DNA of 41,006 nt from a virus, in IMG/VR virus record IMGVR_UViG_3300042549_001261, positions 1 to 41,006 of that record; one strand, 5' to 3'. A program made the position numbers and the translations under genes. Below are positions 1 through 7,260 of this stretch, piece by piece (the first letter of the stretch is position 1; every line of letters begins with the position of its first letter). Under the pieces are notes generated by a model, which made no database searches, had not been told where the DNA came from, and was given only the letters and a program-made list of their open reading frames with translations.

Positions 1-546
1 TAGGTTCGGTAGAAATATACCAGCCTTGCGTGCTTTATCAAAGCCATCAACAAAGTACTCAAGCGTGTCTAGCGTATATCTACTTAGGTCAATCATCTCT
101 CCTGTCCCCGACTCACGAGACATCCAGTAGTTTCCAAGATTGACTTCTGCTCCTATCATCTGTTCGACTCCTACTTTGTAGAAGCCTAACTGAAGGTCAG
201 AGGTTGGGCGTGTACGTGATGTCTTCAAGTCAACGATAACTAACTTACCGTCTACCTCAAAGATTCTATCTATGAACATCTTGACTGGTATACCTGCGAT
301 AACTGGGTTCAACTCCAGTTCGATGGCACGTGCACCTTGTGGAGTTGTCCAGATTTTCCAGTTAGGATTGTTCTTGCGCCACTTGATGTAGTTGTCTACC
401 CAAATGGAACCATTGGTGTCCCACCAGAAACCATCCTCTTTGTTAGGATTGTCCTTGGTGGCACGTCCTGCACGTCGTGCAGTGTTGAGGTCTAAGCCTT
501 CGGTTTCTTTCTTCCAAGCCTTAGCCCATAGTTCATTCGTTGTCAT
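1..546 (-). CDS. Cas4/RecB-like nuclease, catalytic C-terminal half, copy 1 (cut by the window edge)
   Basis: This is the second ORF of a split PD-(D/E)XK exonuclease of the Cas4/RecB type, expected to act in phage DNA recombination or processing. It starts at an ATG whose codon overlaps the end of the upstream N-terminal ORF (533-721) in the +1 frame. The translation contains FIDRIFEV, then IVDLKTS (the D-x-K catalytic pair), then QLGFYKVG (the Q-x3-Y motif of RecB/Cas4 nucleases). It runs off the left edge at GIFLPNL, just before the point where copy 2 has its CxxC-x5-C cluster. It is closely similar to copy 2 at 40200-40805. Family assignment is firm. Whether the two halves work as separate subunits or are joined by frameshifting is not known. 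Confidence 0.85.
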   Translation of the reverse strand, partial: MTTNELWAKAWKKETEGLDLNTARRAGRATKDNPNKEDGFWWDTNGSIWVDNYIKWRKNNPNWKIWTTPQGARAIELELNPVIAGIPVKMFIDRIFEVDGKLVIVDLKTSRTRPTSDLQLGFYKVGVEQMIGAEVNLGNYWMSRESGTGEMIDLSRYTLDTLEYFVDGFDKARKAGIFLPNL

Positions 547-721
547 AGTCGTACAACTCCGTTGCGTAGTGGAATGCACGTCCACCTGCTGACCAGATGC
601 TTGGCTCCTCAGGTACCTGCAGTAGTCTGCCTAGGTAGTACTGATAACCGCAAGTCAGATAGGTTGTGAACGCTGAGTAACTGATGTGCTCAGGTAAGGT
701 GTAATCATCTAACTTAATCAA
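533..721 (-). CDS. Cas4/RecB-like nuclease, N-terminal half, copy 1
   Basis: A 62-residue ORF with the typical start of Cas4/AddB-like nucleases: SYSAFTTYLTCGYQYY (first Fe-S-type cysteine at residue 24) followed by WSAGGRAFHYATE (the G-x-A-x-H element, His51). In relatives I know of, this segment is continuous with the catalytic part. Here a stop ends it at 533, and the catalytic ORF starts at 546 in the +1 frame. The start is TTG at 721, overlapping the last codons of the upstream gene (714-869) by 8 nt, which suggests translational coupling. The same two-ORF arrangement occurs in copy 2 (40795-40980), arguing against a sequencing error. Confidence 0.8.
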   Translation of the reverse strand: MIKLDDYTLPEHISYSAFTTYLTCGYQYYLGRLLQVPEEPSIWSAGGRAFHYATELYDYDNE

Positions 722-869
722 GGTGGTCTTCTACAAAGTCGGTCAGGTCATCAAGGTCTTTGCGAAGTTCTTCAATCAATTCTGTTATTTCATCAATCTC
801 AAGAATCAGAATTCCAATCAAGGAGTCAAGAGTCTCTGTCTTAATTTGTTTCTTAAATGGGTTACGCAT
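714..869 (-). CDS. Small acidic helical protein
   Basis: A 51-residue ORF, MRNPFKKQIK followed by a leucine/isoleucine- and glutamate-rich helix, ending DFVEDHLD. The ATG at 869 has a good ribosome-binding site (GGAGGA, 5 nt upstream). Its end overlaps the TTG start of the nuclease N-terminal ORF. The only partner I can see is the homologous end ...EFVENND at 40973-41006, which also precedes a nuclease N-terminal ORF, so the small gene is duplicated together with the nuclease. The heptad-like spacing suggests a short coiled coil. Function unknown; it may be an accessory subunit of the nuclease. Confidence 0.7.
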   Translation of the reverse strand: MRNPFKKQIKTETLDSLIGILILEIDEITELIEELRKDLDDLTDFVEDHLD

Positions 870-891
870 TTTATCCTCCGTCTAGTAGTTG

Positions 892-947
892 TTAGATAGT
901 ACCCCTGTCAAGGACAGGAGGGTACTTAAAACAAGGGTACTATCTAA
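892..947. repeat. 13-bp perfect inverted repeat with nested hairpin in the divergent control region
   Basis: TTAGATAGTACCC (892-904) is the exact reverse complement of GGGTACTATCTAA (935-947). Between them lie CCTGTC (904-909) and GACAGG (913-918), which form an inner hairpin, and an extra GGGTACT (920-926) that could pair with the left arm instead of 935-947. The region lies between the divergent genes 714-869 (minus) and 1056-1631 (plus). It may be a repressor operator with three half-sites, or a leader that switches between two alternative hairpins. Confidence 0.75.
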
Positions 948-957
948 ATCTATTATG

Positions 958-1015
958 GTATATAATAATAATTATATATATTATATAAGGCGCTTCGCGC
1001 CTATATATTATTTAT
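958..1015. repeat. AT-rich cruciform-like element
   Basis: AGGCGC-TTC-GCGCCT (988-1002) sits inside almost pure A/T sequence made of TATATA runs, so the stem can extend into both flanks with one bulged base. It contains TATAAT-like hexamers on both strands but no convincing -35 partner. It resembles a melted-promoter or origin-type element and lies just upstream of the plus-strand methyltransferase. A similar AT-palindrome block occurs near 29920-29945. Confidence 0.5.
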
Positions 1016-1055
1016 ATGTTATTATATAACTAAGTATACACAGACAGGACACTTA

Positions 1056-1631
1056 ATGGAAAACGACACGCCGAACTATCCCAACTGGTTTGATAGCCAG
1101 AGGTATAACTTTGAGAATCACCTGACCAGGTTTAAGGACAAGCCTAACCTCAAGTTCCTACAGATAGGAACATACACTGGCGATGCCAGCGAGTGGCTAC
1201 TGACCAACATCCTCACTGACCAGTCATCTATCTTGCTTGATGTAGATACTTGGGAAGGTAGCGATGAGCGTGAGCATATGGCTATGGACTTCAGCGAGGT
1301 GTATGAGTTCTACAAGAAACGTATGGAACCTTACCCCAATGTACGTTCGGTAAGAAACACCAGCGAGAACTTTCTAGCAAGCAACAAGACAGAGTGGGAC
1401 TTCATCTACATAGACGGTGACCATACAGAGAAAGCCGTTTACGCCGACGCCATTGGTGCTTGGCCACTGCTCAAGTCCGAAGGCATCCTTGCCTTTGATG
1501 ATTACCTTTGGGGTCACGATGTTCACCCATCCCTTCGACCACAGATTGCTATAGATAGATTCCTTGAAGAGAAGCAGGGTGAGTATGTCCTACTGAGCCA
1601 GGGCTACCAAGTTTGGATTCAAAAGAAATAA
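1056..1631 (+). CDS. SAM-dependent class I methyltransferase (Methyltransf_24-like)
   Basis: A 191-residue protein with a Rossmann-type methyltransferase core. The SAM-binding motif I is FLQIGTYTGDASEW (about residues 34-47), the acidic end of strand 2 is ILLDVDTWEGS, and FIYIDGDHTEKAVYADA is followed by LLKSEGILAFDDYLWG. The IDGDH...DD pattern is typical of Methyltransf_24 enzymes acting on sugars or small metabolites rather than DNA. AGGA lies 6 nt upstream of the ATG. It is the only plus-strand gene in the left third, facing the late operon across a terminator. Substrate unknown; it may modify a surface glycan or a nucleotide. Confidence 0.85.
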   Translation: MENDTPNYPNWFDSQRYNFENHLTRFKDKPNLKFLQIGTYTGDASEWLLTNILTDQSSILLDVDTWEGSDEREHMAMDFSEVYEFYKKRMEPYPNVRSVRNTSENFLASNKTEWDFIYIDGDHTEKAVYADAIGAWPLLKSEGILAFDDYLWGHDVHPSLRPQIAIDRFLEEKQGEYVLLSQGYQVWIQKK

Positions 1632-1703
1632 GAAAAAGACCCCCAAGCCATAGGATTACCTATGACCTGAGGGTCTCGTGTCTCTATGGCCCTGCTAGGG
1701 GCC
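1632..1703 (-). terminator. Late-operon terminator (two hairpins)
   Basis: Read on the minus strand, a stem AGACCC...GGGTCT (arms at 1671-1676 and 1637-1642), with an inner CATAGG/CCTATG stem (1649-1654/1659-1664), is followed directly by TTTTT. This is a rho-independent terminator for the minus-strand late operon. A second stem, GGCCC-tgcta-GGGGCC (1688-1703), lies just before it. It separates the late operon from the convergent methyltransferase gene and may serve that gene too. Confidence 0.8.
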
Positions 1704-1719
1704 TATATGAGGGTGTTTA

Positions 1720-1911
1720 CTACTTGCTTCCTACGCCAAATTCCTTGGCCTTAGGGTCTAGTGCCTTCCAGAGTGGAGCAATAAAGGCAGAGGCGAAAGC
1801 ATATGCCAATACCTTTGGGTCTGTTACCCCTGCTGCGTACATAGCCACCACTGCTGGGACTGCTGCACGTGCATAGGTTGTTGCCATTGCTACGAGTTTA
1901 GTTGTATTCAT
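1720..1911 (-). CDS. Small membrane protein, holin-like
   Basis: A 63-residue protein with a hydrophobic centre (RAAVPAVVAMYAAG, then VLAYAFASAFIAPLWKALDP) and the ending LDPKAKEFG. This pattern is common in small membrane proteins annotated as holins in actinobacterial phages. It is the last gene of the late operon, directly after the CHAP endolysin. The assignment as holin rests on size, hydrophobicity and position in the lysis cluster; a role in virion assembly is not excluded. Confidence 0.6.
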   Translation of the reverse strand: MNTTKLVAMATTYARAAVPAVVAMYAAGVTDPKVLAYAFASAFIAPLWKALDPKAKEFGVGSK

Positions 1912-1919
1912 TTTTCTCC

Positions 1920-2429
1920 TTATGACTTAAAGACTGGCTTGCCAAATCCTACGACTGTCACAGCCTGTGACCTGCGTAGTTTGGAGCCATTCTTCTTCTT
2001 GTAGGCACGCACCTTGAGGCAGACTTGGCCTCCGTTGCGCTGGTCACCCTTCTTATCTGGGGCAGTGTTGCCTTCGATACAGGTAACCGTTCCGTCTCCG
2101 TTGTCCTTGACCACAATCCCAATATGGGAGATACGGTCAACGCCATCGTTCGGGAAATCAAAGAACACAACGTCGCCTGGTAGAGGAATTGCTTCTTCTG
2201 CCTTCTCCCATTGGCCCTTCTTCATAAAGGCTGTGGCTCCTGCCACCGTAGATACACAGTTAGGAATCTTCAAGCCCACTTCATTAGCACACCAGTTGAC
2301 AAAAGAACCGCACCAAGGTAGGAAGTTTGCTTTTGTAAATGCGCCGTACTTTGTTTCATTGTCCTTCGGACCTTCAATTACACCTAGTTCGCCTTCGGCT
2401 ACCTTGATGAAGTTTAGTCTTTGTCCCAT
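1920..2429 (-). CDS. CHAP-domain endolysin
   Basis: A 169-residue peptidoglycan hydrolase that would cleave cell-wall peptide bonds at the end of infection. The catalytic Cys40 lies in LPWCGSFVNWC, the catalytic His102 in ISHIGIVV after PGDVVFFDFP, and the third polar residue in CIEGNT (Glu119/Asn121). This is the usual order of a CHAP amidase/endopeptidase. It has no signal peptide, so it should need a holin; holin-like genes sit on both sides (1720-1911 and 2430-2672). The C-terminal 40 residues are basic and may bind the wall. Confidence 0.88.
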   Translation of the reverse strand: MGQRLNFIKVAEGELGVIEGPKDNETKYGAFTKANFLPWCGSFVNWCANEVGLKIPNCVSTVAGATAFMKKGQWEKAEEAIPLPGDVVFFDFPNDGVDRISHIGIVVKDNGDGTVTCIEGNTAPDKKGDQRNGGQVCLKVRAYKKKNGSKLRRSQAVTVVGFGKPVFKS

Positions 2430-2672
2430 TTACTCGCTCGCTTTCTTGTCAACCTTTGCAAAGGCTGCGTTGATTTCTTCTGATGTCAGGCTTCCGTCTG
2501 CTAGGTAGAAGCGAGCAAGTGCTTCAAGTACACGTGCTGCACCAAGGGCGCCAGCCAGTACTGCTGCTTGCCATACTTCAATTCCAACAAGGGAACCTGC
2601 ACCGATAACTCCAAGAGATTCTGCTGCGATGACAGCAAAAATTCTCATCATTACATTCTTCAGTGTGTCCAT
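2430..2672 (-). CDS. Holin-like membrane protein (r1t-type pattern)
   Basis: An 80-residue protein with an N-terminal amphipathic/hydrophobic helix (MMRIFAVIAAESLGVIGAG), a second hydrophobic segment (WQAAVLAGALGAARVLEALA) and a charged tail DGSLTSEEINAAFAKV. Two hydrophobic helices plus a charged tail immediately upstream of the endolysin fit a holin. Its ATG overlaps the stop of the preceding gene (TAATG), so translation is coupled. Confidence 0.65.
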   Translation of the reverse strand: MDTLKNVMMRIFAVIAAESLGVIGAGSLVGIEVWQAAVLAGALGAARVLEALARFYLADGSLTSEEINAAFAKVDKKASE

Positions 2673-2842
2673 TATTCGTCCTTCATATTTCGGATGTTGA
2701 GTGTGATAGACCAGACTGCAAGGGTTGCAATGATTGCGTAGCCCACCACCGTCTTAGCCGAACCTTCTAATACCACCCAGGCTACGAACATTCCTAAGAG
2801 TGTCCATAGTTGGTTGGCAATATCTGAGATGAACTTCTTCAT
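2672..2842 (-). CDS. Small two-helix membrane protein
   Basis: A 56-residue ORF, MKKFISDIANQLWTLLG... to ...LNIRNMKDE, with hydrophobic stretches around residues 13-26 and 33-48. It starts at ATG 2842, overlapping the stop of the exported Pro/Glu-rich protein (ATGA), and ends in a TAATG junction with the holin-like gene. Tight coupling on both sides makes it a real gene. It is probably part of the lysis cassette, for example a second holin, antiholin or spanin-like partner. Confidence 0.7.
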   Translation of the reverse strand: MKKFISDIANQLWTLLGMFVAWVVLEGSAKTVVGYAIIATLAVWSITLNIRNMKDE

Positions 2843-4113
2843 ATGTTTCTCCTGTACGCTGCGAGGGCAGCAGATGCTGCTGCTTGGGTGGCTATGTTTC
2901 CTGCAATTACTGCAGCGATAATTACCTTCTCTGACTGCTCACGTACCTCAGGTGACATATCTGCACCGATGTTTCCGAGGGCTATTAAGACTTGTCCAGG
3001 GTCGGTGAATATCTCTGCTAAAAGTTCTGCTGGGTTTTCAAATAGTTGAAGTGCTATGACAACTTCAGCCGTAAGCACTACACCATTGGCCAGTTCTACT
3101 GGCGTGTCTGGTGCTAGTGATGAAAGGTCTGTCGTATCATTGAGGACTACAATTTCTGGTTGTGTTGGTTCTACGAATGGAGGTTCAGGTTGAATAGGTT
3201 CTTCCGTAGGCTCTTCCTCTGCAGGTATAACCTCAGGCTCAAGTACCTCTGGTTCGTCAATGACCTCAGGCTCCGTGATAACAGGCTCCTCAGTAATAGG
3301 TTCCTCAACCACTGGTTCTTCTACAACTGGTTCATCTACTTCAGGAATCTCAGGGGTAGGTTCTTCCACTTCTTCAGGCGTGGGTTCTTCCTCAGGCTCA
3401 GGTTCTGGTTCTGGAGTAGGTTCAGGTAATGGTTCTGGCACTGGTACTGGTTCTGGTACCACTATTGGGTCTGGCTGTACTACTGGTACTGGCTCGGGAA
3501 GAGGAGTAACAACAGGTGTTGGATTTGATTCTACTGTTTGGGTATCTACCGTTGATGTTTCTTCTGGTAGCACAGGTGTTACAGATTCGGAAGTTGAAGT
3601 CTGGGAGTCGTTCGTGGATGTTGATGTCTCAACACTGGCTGTCTCAGTATCAACAACTACAGTCTGAGAATCTTCTACTGAAGGACTTGGAGAGGGAGTC
3701 GGTTCAGGCGAAGGAGCAGTTGAAGTTTCTGAATCAACAGTTGGAGTCTCAGAAGTTGCGGTCTGAGTCTCAGGATTGGGACTTACAACAGGGGTAGGAA
3801 CTACGCCATTGTAGTAACCAAGAGTACTATCAGAAAGATTATCACTAACGTAAACATTGAATCCTGGTGGTGCATAGCCGCCCTCACAAAATAACCTAGG
3901 GATATAACCTCTGTTAGCAAAAAATTGCTGAGAATTATCCCATCCAATTTGATATGTCTGCTGAGTTCCATCCTGTGTAGCGCAGGTTACATCCGTATAG
4001 GCTGTGGCTGCATTGGCTTGGGGATAGAATATAAATGTAGTTCCAATTAAAATAAATAGTACGCCGAACTTACTTGCTTTCCTTCTCGCAGAGGAGGATA
4101 TAGATTTGGTCAA
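2839..4113 (-). CDS. Exported Pro/Glu/Thr-rich protein with conserved-looking C-terminal domain
   Basis: A 424-residue protein in three parts. Residues 1-36 form a signal peptide (basic start, hydrophobic core FGVLFILIGTTFIFY, cleavage near ANA-AT). Residues 37-100 are a small folded region with two further cysteines. About 110-320 is a disordered spacer, first Ser/Thr-rich and then PEP/EEP/EPV repeats. Residues 330-424 are a helical domain with LLAEIFTDPGQVLIALG and an Ala-rich end. The start is a TTG at 4113, inside the upstream gene (44-nt overlap). It lies next to the lysis genes, so it may reach through or decorate the cell wall during lysis or superinfection control. Function unknown; no enzyme motif is visible. 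Confidence 0.75.
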   Translation of the reverse strand: MTKSISSSARRKASKFGVLFILIGTTFIFYPQANAATAYTDVTCATQDGTQQTYQIGWDNSQQFFANRGYIPRLFCEGGYAPPGFNVYVSDNLSDSTLGYYNGVVPTPVVSPNPETQTATSETPTVDSETSTAPSPEPTPSPSPSVEDSQTVVVDTETASVETSTSTNDSQTSTSESVTPVLPEETSTVDTQTVESNPTPVVTPLPEPVPVVQPDPIVVPEPVPVPEPLPEPTPEPEPEPEEEPTPEEVEEPTPEIPEVDEPVVEEPVVEEPITEEPVITEPEVIDEPEVLEPEVIPAEEEPTEEPIQPEPPFVEPTQPEIVVLNDTTDLSSLAPDTPVELANGVVLTAEVVIALQLFENPAELLAEIFTDPGQVLIALGNIGADMSPEVREQSEKVIIAAVIAGNIATQAAASAALAAYRRNI

Positions 4114-4273
4114 CTCGTGTTTCCAATCGGTTCACTTGGTCTTTCACGGAACCGCCCCCATTTGGTTTTAACTCTGATAGATAGTGCTTAACAAGCCACT
4201 TCACAAAGCCAGCAAACCCAACTGTTATTGTCATTAGTGCGACAGCAAATGCTGCCCATTCTGATGCAGCCAT
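4070..4273 (-). CDS. Small membrane-anchored coiled-coil protein
   Basis: A 67-residue protein with one N-terminal transmembrane helix (WAAFAVALMTITVGFAGFV) followed by KDQVNRLETRVDQIYILLCEKE, a short coiled coil. The layout resembles XhlA-type lysis accessory proteins. Its ATG shares bases with the end of the tail gene 4273-6522, and its 3' end overlaps the exported protein's TTG start. It probably belongs to the lysis cassette. Confidence 0.65.
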   Translation of the reverse strand: MAASEWAAFAVALMTITVGFAGFVKWLVKHYLSELKPNGGGSVKDQVNRLETRVDQIYILLCEKESK

Positions 4274-6522
4274 TACACAGTCCTAATCGTTATCTGAACA
4301 ATACCGCCGAATCCAGAGAATCCTTTATCTGGTGGGGTACCACGAGTGAATGATACTTGTTCAATTACTGCCTGACGTGACTCACCAGTGGTAAGGTCTT
4401 GCCAAGTTACTACGTCTCCAGATTCCTCAATGTCTTCAAGGAGTTGGATTCTGTTCATTGCTCTACCTTCGTAGCCTGTAACTACGTTGTATCTGTCTGT
4501 CTCTAAATCAAAACAATAGACAGGAAATTGAATGACACGCTGGCGTGGTGTAGCGATGGTTGCCTTAGCCTGATAGCCCTTAAACACAGGGCCTCTGCTG
4601 TTGGTTGTGCTATCACGATACATAATAAACTTAAATGCTACATACTCTTGAGCAGTAGCGGGGTTGGATGTACCTACCTCAATAGGGTTGATGCTTGCAT
4701 CGTATGAGATGTGGTCATACTCAACGCCGTTCTTATCTACAGTCTCAAGTGTCATTGAGCCATAGGTAAAGTCACCACGTCCAAGGAGACGCTTGAAGTT
4801 CTTAGGCTCAAGAGTTCCATAGCGGATGTTGCCTGTGGTGATGTATCCATTGGTAATCAACTCTGTTGCTGATTCTAGGTAGATTGCACCAGGTGACTGA
4901 ACACGGGCAGTTGATGAAGATACTGCTGTAGATGCCACGTTACTAGCGGTCTTAGCATAAGTAAATGTTGTGGTTGTAGGCACTGATGCCACCGTGTATG
5001 TTGCAGTCGTTGAGTTAAATGTTGAATCAACTCCTTCAATCCATACCACATCACCTACGGCTAGGCCGTGTGCTGTAGATGTAGTCAAGGTTGCAACATC
5101 AGATGTCAGTGCCTTGTTAGTAATCAAGGTGCCCTTTGTCAACCCTTGGCTAGTAAATGCCAGTTGATCAGTTCCATTTAAGAATGCACAAGATGTTGTG
5201 TAACGCCCAGTGACGCTGCCGTAGTAGACATCGTTAGCCCAGGCAAAGCGTAGCGTTTCTAGTTCGTTGCTAAGGTCAATGCGGATAACTCCAGGTTCAC
5301 CCGCTACGCTGGTTGCACACCAGATATAATGGTCACGAGCAGCAAAGTCATAGCAGGGCTGGGATGTTTCTACGATAAGTGGACCATAATTGATTGAACC
5401 ATCCTGGTCAGATACCGCTGCAGCACGTACACCCTTGTTTGTGCCAATCATCATATAGCCAAGGTAGTAGTAAATCTTATGGACTACTTCACCTACTGGT
5501 AGTTCGGCAGATACAATTGCTGAGGTAAGGGTTGGAAGCGTACCGTTGCTACCAAGAACAAAGCGCATAATGGTTGACTGAATGCCATTGTATCCAGCAA
5601 CATAAATTGCGGTGCCAGAGGCAGCGATGCTTGTGAATACGTGTGATGATGAAGGGTGTGTAAAGATTGGGCTTGGCAATGCACCAGTTGATGATGACGA
5701 TAGTTCATACACCTTGTTGTCAGCACATAGAACGATACGCTCTTTTACATATTCCATTACAGCGTTAGATATTAAGCCTGTCTCATCAACCATTGTTACT
5801 ATATCTGAAACATCCGCAGAAGAACCAGTCAACGGCTTCTTGTATACGGTTTTCTTTGTTGCTGTATTGGTAATCCAAAATGCAGTAGTTCCGTCATCGC
5901 AGATGGCGTGGACTGGCTTATCTGTTCCAGCGTTATAGTTAATAAAGTGCGTCTCTGTACCAGTGTTATCAATCTTATCTACATCATATCCATCGTGCAC
6001 AAGTATGCCTGGAGTATTGTTCCATTTGATAGACCTGGTAAACTGCCAAGCACGACCATTAGGTTGTAGAGATTCTGTGGTGATGTGTCCTGGGGTTACA
6101 GCCTTAAGCAGGGTAGCCTCACCCTTAGTCCAGACATCTATGCCCTTGCTGTCAGCAAAGCGATAGTGTCCATTCTCATCGGTAGTTGCAGGGTCAAAGA
6201 ACTTAATACCTGAACCAGAGTGGAATGACATCTGACTACGAATCCACCAACCAGTAAGTGATTGTTCTCCTGGCTCAGTGCCATTGTCGAACTGGTCCTT
6301 ACGAAATGGTGCTGTCTGACGCACATAAGGGCGTGAGTCATTGATTGCATAGATGAATGGGAGTCCACCAATTGCTACGTCGTAAGACATATCGGTGTTC
6401 TGCCAGATGGCAGTAGATGCAACTACACCTACATCAATCGCAATAGAGCGACCAAACGATGGGTCATCATTTGTGGGTCCGCGTCTATCTCCACGACCTT
6501 CGGTAATATCTCTGCCAGCCAA
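4273..6522 (-). CDS. Large tail protein, probable beta-propeller/receptor-binding or nozzle protein
   Basis: A 749-residue virion protein. Its first 120 residues contain LTGWWIRSQMSFHSGSG, a pattern I associate with minor tail proteins of actinobacterial phages. The following 350 residues are beta-rich with repeated short strands (VHAICDDGTTAFWIT, IYVAGYNGIQ, YIWCATSVAGEPG), suggesting propeller blades. The C-terminal part has an Ig/Fn-like look (TYTVASVPTTTTFTYAKTA) and ends with a strand-rich domain. It starts at TTG 6522 with AAGGGAGG 6 nt upstream. It follows the terminator at 6541-6563, so it may have its own promoter. Likely to be in the tail tip or nozzle. Confidence 0.65.
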   Translation of the reverse strand: MAGRDITEGRGDRRGPTNDDPSFGRSIAIDVGVVASTAIWQNTDMSYDVAIGGLPFIYAINDSRPYVRQTAPFRKDQFDNGTEPGEQSLTGWWIRSQMSFHSGSGIKFFDPATTDENGHYRFADSKGIDVWTKGEATLLKAVTPGHITTESLQPNGRAWQFTRSIKWNNTPGILVHDGYDVDKIDNTGTETHFINYNAGTDKPVHAICDDGTTAFWITNTATKKTVYKKPLTGSSADVSDIVTMVDETGLISNAVMEYVKERIVLCADNKVYELSSSSTGALPSPIFTHPSSSHVFTSIAASGTAIYVAGYNGIQSTIMRFVLGSNGTLPTLTSAIVSAELPVGEVVHKIYYYLGYMMIGTNKGVRAAAVSDQDGSINYGPLIVETSQPCYDFAARDHYIWCATSVAGEPGVIRIDLSNELETLRFAWANDVYYGSVTGRYTTSCAFLNGTDQLAFTSQGLTKGTLITNKALTSDVATLTTSTAHGLAVGDVVWIEGVDSTFNSTTATYTVASVPTTTTFTYAKTASNVASTAVSSSTARVQSPGAIYLESATELITNGYITTGNIRYGTLEPKNFKRLLGRGDFTYGSMTLETVDKNGVEYDHISYDASINPIEVGTSNPATAQEYVAFKFIMYRDSTTNSRGPVFKGYQAKATIATPRQRVIQFPVYCFDLETDRYNVVTGYEGRAMNRIQLLEDIEESGDVVTWQDLTTGESRQAVIEQVSFTRGTPPDKGFSGFGGIVQITIRTV

Positions 6523-6540
6523 GGCGTACCTCCCTTAAAT

Positions 6541-6563
6541 AAAAAGACCCACCGAAGTGGGTC
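6541..6563 (-). terminator. Rho-independent terminator between tail-side cassettes
   Basis: On the minus strand GACCCAC-ttcg-GTGGGTC (6546-6563) is followed by TTTTT (6541-6545). The UUCG-type loop and T-run make this a clear terminator after the gene 6582-7256 and just before the strong RBS of the tail gene 6522. It splits the late region into two transcription units, or attenuates the downstream part. Confidence 0.85.
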
Positions 6564-6581
6564 CCTTTAGTTGTTGTATTT

Positions 6582-7256
6582 TTAATTGTAGGTTTTCTTT
6601 TTCCAAAACATATCACGGTAAGAACCGTAGAATCTACGACGCATTATATTATTTTTTTGCAATGTATCTGACTCATTATATTTTTCTACCTCACCCTGCC
6701 AACTATCTCTTTTGATAGGAATGATTTGGTACATCGGAGTGCCAACTGGAATGATTCCCGTAAAGCCCTTGTGGATATAGAAAGGAATACTACCTACTGG
6801 AGTATGGTGAAATAAGTCACTATCAACAACTCCAGACAGAGTTGTAAACGGAAGGTCAAGGCGGTTGTGTGGGTGAGTTACTAACATACTGTAACCCTCT
6901 GGAAGTTTTACAGACCACTTTCTTTTCCAAATAAACTCAACTGGATAATAACTGTCGTTAACTGGCAAACTAGGATTCTCTCGATGTCCAAGCATTTCTT
7001 GTTCACCAGCACTATCAAAAGAAAGATTGCCGTCTTTGAACCCTATGTAAATATCTGTCCAAGTTCGTTGAATGTAACCACTAATAGTCGCATCAAAAAA
7101 TGGCATACATTGCTTGAGTACATTTTTATTGTAGTCATTTGAATTAAACGCAGGACTTTCTTTATACCAATCTGGCACCGACTTTTTTGCAGGAACTGGT
7201 GGTTCTATAAGAAGTTCAGTTTCATTACTTGATGGAATAAAAATTATCTTTTTCAT
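6582..7256 (-). CDS. Unknown protein, paralogue of 8079-8786 (DUF6065-like)
   Basis: A 224-residue protein sharing a clear pattern with the product of 8079-8786: PPVPAKKSVPDWYKESP near the N terminus, CMPFFDATISGY, a central LPFTTLSGVVDSDLF block, GTPMYQIIPIKRDSWQ, and a basic end ...KKKTYN. I believe this corresponds to the family called DUF6065, seen in phage genomes, but I cannot confirm the name. The many aromatics, His and Asp suggest a small beta-barrel enzyme or binding fold. It is the last gene before the terminator at 6541-6563 and immediately follows the sulfotransferase. Confidence 0.6.
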   Translation of the reverse strand: MKKIIFIPSSNETELLIEPPVPAKKSVPDWYKESPAFNSNDYNKNVLKQCMPFFDATISGYIQRTWTDIYIGFKDGNLSFDSAGEQEMLGHRENPSLPVNDSYYPVEFIWKRKWSVKLPEGYSMLVTHPHNRLDLPFTTLSGVVDSDLFHHTPVGSIPFYIHKGFTGIIPVGTPMYQIIPIKRDSWQGEVEKYNESDTLQKNNIMRRRFYGSYRDMFWKKKTYN

Positions 7257-7260
7257 TTAA

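Noticed and set aside
906-918. Minus-strand TTGACA at the inverted repeat as promoter of gene 714-869
   Set aside because: The hexamer is perfect but no acceptable -10 lies 16-18 nt downstream, so I do not call it.
2014-2508. Plus-strand ORF opposite the endolysin
   Set aside because: The minus-strand CHAP protein has all catalytic motifs; this one has shadow composition.
3260-3667. Ser/Gly-rich plus-strand ORF (135 residues)
   Set aside because: Antisense shadow of the Pro/Glu/Thr repeat region of the exported protein.
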